The notes under the pieces: model-generated | Seen by the model: the letters and a program-made list of their open reading frames with translations, nothing else | What the model was told of the DNA's origin: nothing | The model's database searches: none | Part shown: positions 8,409 through 19,694 of the stretch, piece by piece | Layout: each line of letters opens with the position of its first letter | Numbering within the stretch: the first letter of the stretch is position 1 | Source: Salinicola corii | Lineage (GTDB): Bacteria; Pseudomonadota; Gammaproteobacteria; Pseudomonadales; Halomonadaceae | Assembly: GCF_008298015.1 (NCBI RefSeq) | Contig: NZ_VTPX01000002.1 | Location: 495,796 to 559,795 of the forward strand | Reading direction: 5' to 3' | Length of the DNA: 64,000 bases | Position numbers and translations under genes: made by a program

Positions 8409-10562
8409 ATGAGCAAGGAAATCGAAGATCATCGCATCCTCAACCGCAGTGATAACGAACCGTTCTCCGCGATTCTGGACCGCCGTGTCTCGCGTCGTGG
8501 CATCATGCAGGGAGGACTCGGCGTCGCGGCCATGACGGTCCTGGGTGGTTTCGGTCTGGCGGGTTGTAGCGATGACGATGATGCCCATGCCGATGACCAG
8601 CCGGCGAAGACGCCACTGGCACTGGCGTTCGAATCGGTCAAGGGATCGAAGACCGACGCCATTGTCGTCCCTGCCGGTTATAGCGCGCAGGTCCTGATTC
8701 CCTGGGGTACGCCGCTCAACAGCAGCGCGCGTGACTGGAATCCCGGGATGAAAATGACGCCGGAAGATCAGCTTAATATGGTGGGGATGCAGCATGATGG
8801 CATGCACAACTTCCCGCTGGACGAGAAGAACGCCTCTTCCGACTTCCTGTTGGCGATGAACAACGAATACATCGATCAGACAGCGCTATGGTTCCAAGAT
8901 GGCCCCACAAGCGACGTCGATGGCAAGCGTCCCGCCGATGAAGTGCGCACCGAAATCAATGCCCACGGTGTCACTATCGTGCGCCTCAAAAAGCAAGGTG
9001 ACGGTTCCTGGGTACATGATCCCAGCTCGCTTTATAATCGTCGTATCACCAGCGCCACGTCAATGGATCTGGCCGGTCCGGTGGCGGGTAGCGATTACGT
9101 CAAGACCAAGTACTCAAAAGACGGTAAAACGGTGCGCGGCACCAATAATAATTGTGCCAATGGTTATACGCCTTGGGGCACCTACCTGACCTGCGAAGAA
9201 AACTGGCCGGGATATTTCATCAAGAAAGACGGTCGCGAAATGGATGATGACCGCCTGGGGATCGAAGACGAAAACGGCCGTTATGGCTGGGAGACGGCCG
9301 CCGGTGATGCTAGCGAAGTCGATGACGAATTCGCGCGTTTCGATACCACTCCGCGTGGCGGGAGTGCCACAGACGATTATCGGAACGAGGCGCGCGGCTT
9401 CGGCTATATCGTCGAGATCGACCCTTACTCAGACGCCCGAGCGATCAAGCGCACGCATTTGGGCCGTTTCCGCCACGAAGGTTGCTGGCCGGGCAAGCTA
9501 GTGGAAGGAGAGCCGGTGGTGTTCTACTCCGGTCACGATTCCCGCAACGAATACATCTACAAGTTTGTCTCCAAAGCCGTGTGGGACCCGGCTGATGCCA
9601 ACCGCCCCGGTGACAACTATGATCGGTTGTCAATCGGCGCCAAGTACATGGACGAGGGCACGTTATATGTGGCCAAGTTCAATGATGATGGCACTGGTGA
9701 ATGGTTGCCGCTGACTCCGGATGCCCAGACGCCCGGTGGTAAGTCTCTCGCCACTGCCCTAGGTTTGGATACCGGCGATCTGGCCGGCATTATCGTGCAT
9801 ACCTGCGATGCCGCCGATCTGATGGGGGCGACGCCGATGGATCGTCCGGAGTGGGGCACGGTCGATCCGCACACCGGAGAGGTCTATATGACGTTGACCA
9901 ATAACTCCGATCGTACCGAAGCAGGGACCGATGCAACGTTTACCAGTGGCAACAGTGTCGAGGAGCTTGGCGTAGGATATGCTTCTGCCCCGGTCAACGG
10001 TCCCAATCCGCGCGCCGAGAACGAAGGCGGGCAGGTGATCCGATGGGTCGAGCCCTCGCCGAAGGAGGCCACCTTCGAGTGGGATATCTTCGTATGCGGT
10101 GCTGCCTCTGGCGATGCCGATAACCTGTCGGGTCTGACCGAGCTAAATCAGTTCGCCAGTCCGGATGGCTTGTGGTATGACGATCGCGGTGACGGCAAGG
10201 GCATTCTGTGGATCGAGACCGACAACGGTTACGAGAACGTTACTGAAGATACCAATGACCAGTTGCTGGCGGTGGTACCGGCAGCCGTTAGCCAGGGCGA
10301 AGGCGACACCACGGTGATCGGTAGCGGTAACCAGACCCAGTTGAAGCGTTTCCTGGTTGGTCCCAACGGCTGTGAAGTGACCGGTATCTGCGCCACGCCG
10401 GACAAGTCCGCGCTGTTCATCAACATCCAGCACCCAGGCAACTGGCCGGCGGATGACTCGGCAGCGACCCAGGATGCGACGAAGGTGACCAGCGGAACCG
10501 TGCGTCCACGAGCATCGACTGTCGTCATCTGGAAAAACGATGGCGGCCAGATCGGACTCTAA
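8409..10562 (+). CDS. phoX: PhoX-family alkaline phosphatase, Tat-exported lipoprotein
   Basis: 717 aa. The start is the ATG at 8409 with GAGGGA upstream; a TTG 15 bases earlier is less likely. A twin-arginine motif SRRGIMQGG (Arg29-Arg30) and lipobox LAGC (Cys53) predict Tat export and lipid anchoring. PhoX (DUF839) signatures are clear: NCANGYTPWGTYLTCEENW with the active-site Cys/Glu, FRHEGCWPG, VVFYSGHDSRNEYIYKFVS, and PEWGTVDPHTGEVYMTLTNNS. Family enzymes are Ca/Fe-dependent and strip phosphate from monoesters outside the cytoplasm. The gene stands alone on plus, divergent from a type II secretion operon and convergent with ppk1. Whether it stays on the periplasmic face or is moved to the surface is not shown by the sequence. 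Confidence 0.93.
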   Translation: MSKEIEDHRILNRSDNEPFSAILDRRVSRRGIMQGGLGVAAMTVLGGFGLAGCSDDDDAHADDQPAKTPLALAFESVKGSKTDAIVVPAGYSAQVLIPWGTPLNSSARDWNPGMKMTPEDQLNMVGMQHDGMHNFPLDEKNASSDFLLAMNNEYIDQTALWFQDGPTSDVDGKRPADEVRTEINAHGVTIVRLKKQGDGSWVHDPSSLYNRRITSATSMDLAGPVAGSDYVKTKYSKDGKTVRGTNNNCANGYTPWGTYLTCEENWPGYFIKKDGREMDDDRLGIEDENGRYGWETAAGDASEVDDEFARFDTTPRGGSATDDYRNEARGFGYIVEIDPYSDARAIKRTHLGRFRHEGCWPGKLVEGEPVVFYSGHDSRNEYIYKFVSKAVWDPADANRPGDNYDRLSIGAKYMDEGTLYVAKFNDDGTGEWLPLTPDAQTPGGKSLATALGLDTGDLAGIIVHTCDAADLMGATPMDRPEWGTVDPHTGEVYMTLTNNSDRTEAGTDATFTSGNSVEELGVGYASAPVNGPNPRAENEGGQVIRWVEPSPKEATFEWDIFVCGAASGDADNLSGLTELNQFASPDGLWYDDRGDGKGILWIETDNGYENVTEDTNDQLLAVVPAAVSQGEGDTTVIGSGNQTQLKRFLVGPNGCEVTGICATPDKSALFINIQHPGNWPADDSAATQDATKVTSGTVRPRASTVVIWKNDGGQIGL

Positions 10563-10589
10563 TCTCCCGGCAGGTAGCTGTATAAATCA

Positions 10590-10617
10590 AGGGCCGAATG
10601 CTTTGGCATTCGGCCCT
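10590..10617. terminator. Hairpin between convergent phoX and ppk1
   Basis: A perfect 12-bp stem (10590-10601 with 10606-10617) has a TTTG loop. The ppk1-side flank is followed by a loosely T-rich run (TTGATTTAT), while the phoX side has few Ts. It probably ends ppk1 transcription and perhaps works in both directions. Confidence 0.75.
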
Positions 10618-10689
10618 GTCGTTGGAGAACCACCAGGCGGTGGCCCTCGATGGATTGACTCGATTGCTATGGGACGCAATGCGCCGATT

Positions 10690-12900
10690 TCACGCCTGAC
10701 TGGCGTAGGCGTAGAGCAGTGTCTCTTGGGCGCTGATGGGTTCGGCATCGCCTGGATCGCGAAGATGATATTGCCCTTCGGTGTCGAGCTCCCAGCTCTG
10801 GCAGTTGTCCAGTAGATAGGTGTCGAGATCCTTGCGCACCTGCTGCGCGACTTTCTTGTCCAGCAGCGGGAAGCAGGTCTCCACGCGATGGAACATGTTG
10901 CGCTCCATGGCGTCCGCGCTGGAGCACCATACCTCGTGCTTGCCGTCATTGTGGAAGTAGTAGACGCGCGTATGTTCGAGGAAGCGGCCGATGATCGAAC
11001 GCACCCGGATATTGTCGGAAATACCCGGTATGCCGGGGCGGAGACAGCACATGCCGCGAATGATCAGGTCGCAGCTTACGCCGGCCTGCGAGGCTCGATA
11101 GAGCGCGCGAATCAGCTTGGGCTCGGTGATCGCATTGCACTTGATGACGAGCCTGGCTTTCTTGCCGTTCTCGGCCAGTTTGGCTTCGCGATCGATCATC
11201 TCGACCAATGTCTTGTGCAGCGTAAAGGGAGCATGCAGCAGCGTGTTGATCTTGCGTGGCTTACCCATGCCGGAGAGCTGCTGGAACACCTTGTGCACGT
11301 CGTCGCATAGCTCGTCGTTGGCGGTCATCAGACTGTAGTCGGTGTACAGCTTGGCGGTCTTGGCGTGATAGTTGCCCGTGCCGAGATGGGCGTAGTGACG
11401 CAGTTCGCCCTTCTCGCGCCGGACGATGTGCATCATCTTGGCGTGAGTCTTGTAGGCCATCACCCCGTAGATGACGATGGCGCCCGCTTCCTGCAGTCGG
11501 GAGGCCAGCGCCAGGTTGTCGGCCTCGTCGAAGCGTGCCCGCAATTCGATGACCACGGTGACTTCCTTGCCGCCGCGAGCCGCTTCCACCAGCGCGCCGA
11601 CGATCGAGGAGTCGGCGCCGGTGCGATAGAGCGTCTGCTTGATCGCCATGACGTCGGGATCGCGCGCTGCCTGACGTAGCAGATCCTCCACCGGCGTGAA
11701 CGACTGAAACGGATGATGCAACAGGATGTCGCCCTGGCGAATGGCGGAGAACAGGTTGACCTCGCCGCGTAACGGCTTGGGCAGGCCGGGGGTGAATGGC
11801 CGATAGCGCAGATCGGGCCGCTGGACGTCGCCGAGAACCGCCATCATGCGGGTCAGGTTGACCGGGCCATTGACCCGATAGAGATCCTCCTCGCCAAGCT
11901 CGAACTGCTTGAGCAGAAAATCGATCAGGCTATCGGGGCAGTTGTCGGCCACCTCGAGGCGGACGCCACTGCCGTAGCGTCTGGCCAGCAGTTCACCCCG
12001 AAGTGCGGAGGCCAGGTCCGAGACCTCTTCCGGATCGACCGACAGGTCGGCGTTGCGTGTCAGGCGAAACTGGTAGCAGCCCTCCACTTCCATGCCGGGG
12101 AATACCTCATGGGCGTGAGCGTGGATCATCGATGACAGGAACACGTAATCGGTGAAGCCCGCTTCGCAAAGCGCTTCCGGCAGCCGAATCAGCCGCGGCA
12201 ACGAACGCGGCGCCGGGAGAATCGCCATGCCGCCCTCGCGGCCGAAGGCATCGGTACCCTCGAGCTCGACGATGAAGTTGAGACTCTTGTTGACCAGGCG
12301 GGGGAAAGGGTGAGAAGGATCCAGTCCGATCGGGCTGATGACCGGGGCGATCTCCTCCTCGAAGTAGTCGGCAACCCAGGCCGCCTGTTCGGGCGTCCAC
12401 TGCGCGCGGCGCCGGAAACGGATCTTCTGCTCTTCCAGGGCCGGTACGAGAACATCGTTGAGTATGCGGTACTGACGTTCCACCTGCTCATGGCCGATGC
12501 GCGAGACCTCGCTCAACACGCGAGCCGGCGTCATCCCATCGGCACCGGTCTCTTCATGAAACGAGGCCAACTGATGCTTGAGGCCGGCGACCCGAATCTC
12601 GAAAAACTCGTCGAGATTGGAGGAGACGATCAGCAGGAACATCAAGCGGTCGAGAAGCGGATGCGAGGCATCCAGCGACTGCTCGAGGACACGAATGTTG
12701 AACTGGAGATGCGACAACTCGCGATTGAAATAGAGCGCGGCGTCGTCGAGATCCGCGTGCGAAGAGGGCGCCTCCTTGGCATGGATCCCCTTGCGCGTGC
12801 GATTGACGCGCAAGGGCGGGGGCGGCGTCTCTTCACCGGTGGCCGGCAAGGGGAGATCGACCGGGCTGTTGGGCGTGTCCGTTGTGCCAGAATCCGTCAT
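10690..12900 (-). CDS. ppk1: Polyphosphate kinase 1
   Basis: 736 aa; GGAG lies nine bases before the ATG. After an acidic, Pro-rich tail of about 45 residues come the N, head, C1 and C2 domains of PPK1: YFNRELSHLQFNIRVLEQ, SSNLDEFFEIRVAGLK, HHPFQSF, MAIKQTLYRTGADS, and HLGTGNYHAKTAKLYTDYSL, which holds the autophosphorylated histidine, then the SSADAMERNMFHRVE segment. It makes polyphosphate from ATP on the inner membrane face. It follows hemB by 39 bases on the same strand, so both probably share the Pho-box promoter upstream of hemB, and it converges on phoX. Both facts fit a role in phosphate storage. Confidence 0.97.
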   Translation of the reverse strand: MTDSGTTDTPNSPVDLPLPATGEETPPPPLRVNRTRKGIHAKEAPSSHADLDDAALYFNRELSHLQFNIRVLEQSLDASHPLLDRLMFLLIVSSNLDEFFEIRVAGLKHQLASFHEETGADGMTPARVLSEVSRIGHEQVERQYRILNDVLVPALEEQKIRFRRRAQWTPEQAAWVADYFEEEIAPVISPIGLDPSHPFPRLVNKSLNFIVELEGTDAFGREGGMAILPAPRSLPRLIRLPEALCEAGFTDYVFLSSMIHAHAHEVFPGMEVEGCYQFRLTRNADLSVDPEEVSDLASALRGELLARRYGSGVRLEVADNCPDSLIDFLLKQFELGEEDLYRVNGPVNLTRMMAVLGDVQRPDLRYRPFTPGLPKPLRGEVNLFSAIRQGDILLHHPFQSFTPVEDLLRQAARDPDVMAIKQTLYRTGADSSIVGALVEAARGGKEVTVVIELRARFDEADNLALASRLQEAGAIVIYGVMAYKTHAKMMHIVRREKGELRHYAHLGTGNYHAKTAKLYTDYSLMTANDELCDDVHKVFQQLSGMGKPRKINTLLHAPFTLHKTLVEMIDREAKLAENGKKARLVIKCNAITEPKLIRALYRASQAGVSCDLIIRGMCCLRPGIPGISDNIRVRSIIGRFLEHTRVYYFHNDGKHEVWCSSADAMERNMFHRVETCFPLLDKKVAQQVRKDLDTYLLDNCQSWELDTEGQYHLRDPGDAEPISAQETLLYAYASQA

Positions 12901-12939
12901 CAGAAGTCTCCGGTACCGGGGCCGACACGCCCGCGGCCC

Positions 12940-14890
<1,951 letters not shown>

Positions 14891-14894
<4 letters not shown>

Positions 14895-15316
14895 CGGGAA
14901 GCCGAATCCTTGTCCGCGGGTGAGGAAGAGGGGGGCTCGGACGAGGCATCAGCCGGCGCGGAAGGCGCTGGCTTTCCGGCGCGAGTGGATTCGTCGACCG
15001 GCGTGGCGTCGCCAGCGGTCGAAGGCGTCGGGGCCTCCGAATCCTCCTTCTTGTCGATTTCGAAATGCTTTTCGACGCCCCGGCGCGCCTGATTGACGTT
15101 CTCGTCCAGTTTTTTCTGCTGCTCGGCCAGTTTCTGGCGCAGCTCCTCGGCCTCGAGCTGGGACGTGATCTCCCGTTGCATGGTCGAGACGCTGCGCTTG
15201 ATCCGACCGACCCAGAGTCCGGCCGTGCGGGCAGCCCTGGGCAGCCGCTCGGGCCCCAGCACCAGCAGTCCGACGATGCCGATCAGCAACAGCTCGAAGA
15301 AACCGATATCGAACAT
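14891..15316 (-). CDS. tatB: Twin-arginine translocase subunit TatB
   Basis: 141 aa. One N-terminal helix ([20 protein letters not shown]) with the conserved Glu8 and GPERLP hinge, an amphipathic helix, a coiled coil (about 50-80) and a long Ser/Pro/Asp-rich tail. It forms the signal-receiving complex with TatC. It starts five bases after tatA and overlaps tatC. Confidence 0.97.
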
Positions 15317-15321
15317 GCCGG

Positions 15322-15603
15322 TTACTTGCGCTCGGCCTTGTCGTCGGACGGCTTCTGCGTGTCGTCCGGGCGGCTGTCGAAGTTGCTGTCCTGGGTCGTG
15401 TGAGTCGAATCCTGGGAGTGGTCGATGCTTTGCTGCGTGTTACTCCCTTTTTTCTCCTCTTCGTCTTCACCGACGGCTTTCTTGAAGCCTTTGACGGCCC
15501 CGCCGAGGTCGCTACCGACATTGCGCAACTTCTTGGTACCGAAGATCAGGATGATGATCCCGAGGACGATCAACAGCTGCCAGATACTGATCCCACCCAG
15601 CAT
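15322..15603 (-). CDS. tatA: Twin-arginine translocase pore subunit TatA
   Basis: 93 aa; AAGGAG precedes the ATG. The N-terminal helix ([18 protein letters not shown]) is followed by [22 protein letters not shown], the amphipathic helix with the FG-TKKL hinge, then an acidic, polar tail. It oligomerises to let folded proteins cross the inner membrane. It begins 39 bases after hisE, so tatABC is likely read from the upstream ubi operon. Confidence 0.97.
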   Translation of the reverse strand: MLGGISIWQLLIVLGIIILIFGTKKLRNVGSDLGGAVKGFKKAVGEDEEEKKGSNTQQSIDHSQDSTHTTQDSNFDSRPDDTQKPSDDKAERK

Positions 15604-15642
15604 AACTTTCTCCTTACTGATGCGCGTTGACGCGATGGTGAT

Positions 15643-15984
15643 TCATGAGTCTCGTTGGCGAGAGGCCTTCTCGTCCAGTCCGGAAACGCCGAAACGCCTG
15701 GCCAGCTCCGCCAGCACTTCCCGATGATCGATGTCGAGATGCGACAGCATGACCAGGCTGTGAAACCACAGATCGGCCACTTCGCCGATCAGGTCCTGGC
15801 GGCTCTGTGCATCATCCACCCGGACATCCTTGGCGGCAAGAAGCGTTTCGGCAGCTTCTTCGCCAACCTTTTCCAGGATCTTGTTGAGGCCCCGGTGATG
15901 TAGCTGGGCGACGTAAGAACTGTCCGGGTCCGCGTTGCGGCGAGCGTCCAGAACCGTTGCCAATCGTTCGAGAGTATCACTCAT
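15643..15984 (-). CDS. hisE: Phosphoribosyl-ATP pyrophosphatase
   Basis: 113 aa, all-alpha MazG-like fold with the family motif [19 protein letters not shown] and the later [17 protein letters not shown], which carry the Mg-binding acidic residues. It hydrolyses phosphoribosyl-ATP to phosphoribosyl-AMP in histidine synthesis. In pseudomonads hisI usually lies beside it between ubiB and tatA; here hisI is absent and a heptamer repeat occupies the ubiB-hisE gap. An AGGA site lies ten bases upstream of the ATG. Confidence 0.96.
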   Translation of the reverse strand: MSDTLERLATVLDARRNADPDSSYVAQLHHRGLNKILEKVGEEAAETLLAAKDVRVDDAQSRQDLIGEVADLWFHSLVMLSHLDIDHREVLAELARRFGVSGLDEKASRQRDS

Positions 15985-16017
15985 GAGATGACATTCCTGC
16001 TTATGGGGCTACATTGG

Positions 16018-16038
16018 CTTCGAGCTTCGAGCTTCGAG
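16018..16038. repeat. Heptamer tandem repeat (CTTCGAG) x3
   Basis: Three perfect copies of CTTCGAG lie in the 68-base gap between ubiB and hisE. Read as AGCTTCG units it belongs to the same AGCTNNN heptamer style as the arrays at 19695-19722 and 19811-19831. Confidence 0.85.
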
Positions 16039-16052
16039 CCATTATTCTACGC

Positions 16053-17675
16053 TCAGCGCCAGACGAGCAGCAGCAGGCCCAGCCCGGCCGCCACCAGCAC
16101 CGGCCAGGGTTGCTGCTCCGCCCAGCCGAGCATCGGCTGCCAGGCCAGCGCCACCGCCAGCAGAACGGCCCCCAGGCGGAGACGTCTGGCGCGCGGTGCC
16201 GCCCGTTGGAAACGCGCTTCCAGGCTCGTCAGCGCTTCCGTCTGCTGGCGATAGAGCCGGCGCTGCTGTTCGCGATCGGAGAGTGCCTGATGGGCGAGCA
16301 CCGGCAGCTCGGGAATCTGGTGCGCCAGTTCCGGCGCGTGCTTCTGCAGCGTCTTCCAGAAACCCTTGGGGCCGGCGCGCTCGCGCATCCAGCGCTCGAG
16401 ATAGGGTTTGGCGGTGCTCCACAGGTCCAGGTCGGGATAGAGCTGGCGGCCCAGGCCCTCGATATTGAGCAGGGTCTTCTGCAGTAGCACCAACTGTGGC
16501 TGGACCTCCATGTTGAATCGCCGCGCGGTCTGGAATAGTCCCAGCAGCACCTGGCCGAAGGAGATGTCCTTGAGCGGTTTCTCCAGGATCGGCTCGCACA
16601 CCGCGCGGATCGCCGAGGCGAACTCGTTGGCCCGGGTGCCTTCCCCGACCCAACCGGATTCGATGTGTAGTACCGCGACCTCGTAATAGTCCTGACGGAA
16701 GAAGGCGAGCAGATTGCGCGCCAGGTAGTCCTGATCCTCGCGGGTCAGGCTGCCGACGATGCCGCAATCGATGGCGATGTAAAGAGGTTCGGTGGGGTTG
16801 TCCCGCGAGACGAAGATATTCCCCGGGTGCATGTCGGCATGGAAGAAGTTGTCGCGGAAGACCTGGGTGAAGAATATCTCGACGCCGCGCTCGGCCAGTT
16901 TCTTGAGGTCGGTGCCCTGCGCGCGCAGGGCGTCGATGTCGGCGACCGGGATGCCGGTGATGCGCTCCTGGACCATCACCTGGCGGTGAGTCAGCGACCA
17001 GTGGATGGCCGGGACGTAGAGCAGCGGCGATCCCTGAAAGTTGCGCTTGAGCTGGGAGGTGTTGGCGGCCTCCTTGTTGAGGTCGAGCTCGTCGAACAGG
17101 GTCGCTTCGTAATCCTGAACCACCTCCACCGGCCTGAGGCGGCGCGCCTCGGGAATCCGTCGCATCAGGCGTGCGAAGGTGTAGAGCAACCCGATATCCT
17201 CGCGCATGATGCGATCGATGCCGGGGCGGATGATCTTGACCACGACCTGCTCGCCGCTGTGCAGTTCGGCCGCGTGGACCTGGGCGATGGAGGCCGAGGC
17301 CATCGGTTCGGTCTCGAACGCGGCGAAAGCCTCCTCGACGGTCTTGCCGAGTTCGACCTCGACCATGGCACGGGCGGTCTCGCCGGGGAAGGGCGGAACC
17401 TGGTCCTGCAGGCGTTTCAACTCGTCAGCGATATCCGGTGGCAGCAGGTCGCGCCGTGTCGACAGCATCTGGCCGAACTTGACGAAGATCGGGCCCAGCG
17501 ACTCCAGCGCCAGTCGCAGCCGCTTGCCGCGCGAGTGGTCGCCGATCGGAATCAGGCGAACCGGGGCAAAGCGCCACAGCCAGCGGATGACTGGCGGTAG
17601 TCTGTCCTGGGGAACCAGGCTGTCGAGGCGATAACGGGAGACGGTCCAGGCGATGCGAAATAACCGCAGGCTCAT
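16053..17675 (-). CDS. ubiB: Ubiquinone biosynthesis atypical kinase/ATPase UbiB
   Basis: 540 aa, ABC1/ADCK-type kinase fold. The signature KxGQ motif is in [16 protein letters not shown] (about residues 66-81). [11 protein letters not shown] replaces the usual P loop (Ala-rich loop), [10 protein letters not shown] is the catalytic loop and AIDCGIVG the metal loop. Two C-terminal hydrophobic helices ([19 protein letters not shown] and [14 protein letters not shown]) anchor it in the inner membrane. It supports the later steps of ubiquinone assembly, probably by mobilising intermediates. The start overlaps the ubiJ stop by ATGA. Confidence 0.97.
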   Translation of the reverse strand: MSLRLFRIAWTVSRYRLDSLVPQDRLPPVIRWLWRFAPVRLIPIGDHSRGKRLRLALESLGPIFVKFGQMLSTRRDLLPPDIADELKRLQDQVPPFPGETARAMVEVELGKTVEEAFAAFETEPMASASIAQVHAAELHSGEQVVVKIIRPGIDRIMREDIGLLYTFARLMRRIPEARRLRPVEVVQDYEATLFDELDLNKEAANTSQLKRNFQGSPLLYVPAIHWSLTHRQVMVQERITGIPVADIDALRAQGTDLKKLAERGVEIFFTQVFRDNFFHADMHPGNIFVSRDNPTEPLYIAIDCGIVGSLTREDQDYLARNLLAFFRQDYYEVAVLHIESGWVGEGTRANEFASAIRAVCEPILEKPLKDISFGQVLLGLFQTARRFNMEVQPQLVLLQKTLLNIEGLGRQLYPDLDLWSTAKPYLERWMRERAGPKGFWKTLQKHAPELAHQIPELPVLAHQALSDREQQRRLYRQQTEALTSLEARFQRAAPRARRLRLGAVLLAVALAWQPMLGWAEQQPWPVLVAAGLGLLLLVWR

Positions 17676-18295
17676 GAATGCGACTCCCGGCGACGTTGCA
17701 ATCTAGCCACTCTGGCCTCGACACGATCGACGGACTGCTGCAGTTCGGTCAGGTGATCGCGCGCGACGGCGAATTGGTCGCGGCCAGCCAGCCAGCGCCG
17801 CTCCTCGAATAGATAATCGCGCATGTCCTGTTGCCACTCGTTGGCCAGGAAACGCGCCTGACGGTCGAGGTGGCGGATGCCATTGGCCACGCCGTGGGCG
17901 GTACCGCTGCCCATGATTCTGGATAAGGCATCTTCCCAATCGATATCGAGATCCATGAACAGCGTCTGTATCGGGGACAGCAGTCCCGTCCGGCCGGTGA
18001 CCGGCAATTGCCCGCTGAACAACAGCCGTTCGGGCGAGTCGCCCGCCAACAGGCGGGTGAGGACGTCTCGGGTGACGGTGATCTCGAGGTCGTCCGCGTC
18101 GTGCCAGTCATGCACTCGCCCCAGCGTGACGCCATCGTCATGAAAGGCCACGCGCAGTCCGAGCCGGGCATCGGCGAAGACCAGGCGCAGGGTATGACCG
18201 GCCAGTGCCGCCAGCCTGGCGGGCGACGCCGGATCGCGACGCAACAGCGTGTTCAGAGAGCGCTCAAGGGCGACAAGGGCGAAAGTCTCCACCAT
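17672..18295 (-). CDS. ubiJ: Ubiquinone biosynthesis accessory factor UbiJ
   Basis: 207 aa with an N-terminal SCP2 lipid-binding domain (about 20-120, including [18 protein letters not shown] and [21 protein letters not shown]) and a C-terminal coiled coil (about 165-205, [21 protein letters not shown]). It belongs to the soluble Ubi complex that modifies the quinone ring and is thought to hold the lipid intermediate. It sits between ubiE and ubiB with 11 bases to ubiE. Confidence 0.93.
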   Translation of the reverse strand: MVETFALVALERSLNTLLRRDPASPARLAALAGHTLRLVFADARLGLRVAFHDDGVTLGRVHDWHDADDLEITVTRDVLTRLLAGDSPERLLFSGQLPVTGRTGLLSPIQTLFMDLDIDWEDALSRIMGSGTAHGVANGIRHLDRQARFLANEWQQDMRDYLFEERRWLAGRDQFAVARDHLTELQQSVDRVEARVARLQRRRESHS

Positions 18296-18306
18296 CTCGC
18301 CGGCCC

Positions 18307-19053
18307 TCAGAGCTTGATGCCGCGATGCAGTGCGACGATTCCGCCGGTCATGTTGGTATAGTCGACGCGCTCCAGGCCGGCGGCCTGCATCATACCCTTC
18401 AGCGTCTCCTGGTCGGGATGCATGCGGATCGACTCCGCCAGATAGCGGTAGCTGTCGGCGTCATTGGCGACCAGGCGACCCATTTGCGGGAGCAGGCGGA
18501 AAGAGTACTGGTCGTAGGCTTTCGACAGCAGGCCGTTGACCGGCTTGGAGAACTCCAGCACCAGCAGGCGTCCGCCGGGCTTCAGCACCCGCGTCATCGA
18601 GCGCAGCGCCGCGTCCTTGTCGGTGACGTTGCGCAGGCCGAAGGCGATGGTGATGCAGTGAAAGCTGTTGTCCGGAAACGGCAGGCTCTCGGCGTTGGCC
18701 TGTACGTATTTGACGTTGTCGCCGATGCCGTGGTCGATCAGCTTGTCGCGGCCGACCCGCAGCATGGATTCGTTGATGTCGGCCAGGATGACGCGTCCAG
18801 TCGGTCCCACGCGCTTGGCGAACTGGCGGGTCAGGTCGCCGGTACCACCGGCGATGTCGAGCACGCTGTGGCCTTGACGAACGCCGCTGCGCTCAAGTGT
18901 CAGCTGTTTCCAGAGGCGATGAATGCCGAATGACATCAGGTCGTTCATGACATCGTAGCGCGCGGCCACCGAGTGAAAGACGTCGGCCACGCGGGCGGCC
19001 TTCTCGTCGACCGCTACCTTTTCGTAGCCGAAGTCGGTCGTGCGCTTGTCCAT
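18307..19053 (-). CDS. ubiE: Ubiquinone/menaquinone C-methyltransferase UbiE
   Basis: 248 aa, class I SAM methyltransferase. [23 protein letters not shown] and [19 protein letters not shown] are the UbiE family opening; [10 protein letters not shown] is the SAM-binding motif I and LLVLEFSKP a later family motif. It methylates demethoxyubiquinol in ubiquinone synthesis. It is the first gene of ubiE-ubiJ-ubiB, with GGAGA upstream of the ATG and a plausible promoter about 150 bases away. Confidence 0.98.
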   Translation of the reverse strand: MDKRTTDFGYEKVAVDEKAARVADVFHSVAARYDVMNDLMSFGIHRLWKQLTLERSGVRQGHSVLDIAGGTGDLTRQFAKRVGPTGRVILADINESMLRVGRDKLIDHGIGDNVKYVQANAESLPFPDNSFHCITIAFGLRNVTDKDAALRSMTRVLKPGGRLLVLEFSKPVNGLLSKAYDQYSFRLLPQMGRLVANDADSYRYLAESIRMHPDQETLKGMMQAAGLERVDYTNMTGGIVALHRGIKL

Positions 19054-19202
19054 GTGCTTTTCTCCGAGATGACGCGGGCGGCGAACGTTATGCCTGTTGG
19101 GGCGGTAGCGTCGCTGTCTGAGCGATGTGCTGCCGAGCGGCTCGAGCCGTGTGACCGACGCGCTCGAGCCGGGGCCAATCGATGTGAATCGACCGAGTCC
19201 GC

Positions 19203-19231
19203 ATTGTAGCGTCTGGTCGTAAACTTGTCTG
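19203..19231 (-). promoter_or_regulatory. Candidate sigma-70 promoter of the ubiE operon
   Basis: On the minus strand CAGACA (4/6), a 17-base spacer, then TACAAT (5/6). The predicted leader of about 140 bases contains the palindrome CGGCTCGAGCCG (19138-19149) and a partial repeat of it nearby. Confidence 0.5.
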
Positions 19232-19299
19232 CGCGCATCGCGGCTGGCAGGTAACGGGAACTGGCGTGCCGGCAGCCTTGGTCCCGCATCCGGCCGGCT

Positions 19300-19683
19300 T
19301 CAGACCTGATGAATCTGGATCACGCCGGAATCCCGGGAGGCACCGGCGCGCTCGAGCCGGGTCAGATAGTTCTCCCACCAGGCCTGCTGATGGGTCGCCA
19401 TGTCGTGGAGATATTCCCAGGTGTAGAGTCCGGTATCGTGGCCGTCGTCGAAATGCAGCTTGAGTGCGTAGCGACCGGTCTGGGTGATATTCAGCAGACC
19501 GACGTTGCGCTTGCCGGTCTGCAACACGGCTTCGCTGGGATGATGGCCCTGGACTTCCGCCGAGGGCGAGTAGACACGCAGCAGCTCGATCGGCAGGCGG
19601 TAGCTCTCGCCATCGGGATAGCCCAGTTCGAGTTCCCGGTCACGCTTGTGATAGTGGACGCGATTGGGGATGGGGGCGGACAT
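19300..19683 (-). CDS. DUF971 protein (gamma-butyrobetaine hydroxylase-like N-terminal domain)
   Basis: 127 aa; AGGAG precedes the ATG by six bases. The whole protein is one DUF971 domain: ELELGYPDGESYRLPIELLRVYSPSAEVQGH, then LLNITQTGRYALKLHFDDGHDTGLYTW and EYLHDM. The same domain forms the N terminus of gamma-butyrobetaine dioxygenases and stand-alone versions sit near hslVU in many proteobacteria. The family's role is not firmly known; links to Fe-S or metal handling have been suggested. The usual zinc Cys/His cluster of the eukaryotic homologues is not evident. Its upstream region is made of heptamer repeats. Confidence 0.85.
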   Translation of the reverse strand: MSAPIPNRVHYHKRDRELELGYPDGESYRLPIELLRVYSPSAEVQGHHPSEAVLQTGKRNVGLLNITQTGRYALKLHFDDGHDTGLYTWEYLHDMATHQQAWWENYLTRLERAGASRDSGVIQIHQV

Positions 19684-19694
19684 AAGAAACTCCT

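Noticed and set aside
10566..10690. Small gene between phoX and ppk1
   Set aside because: The gap holds a terminator hairpin and no frame with a ribosome site.
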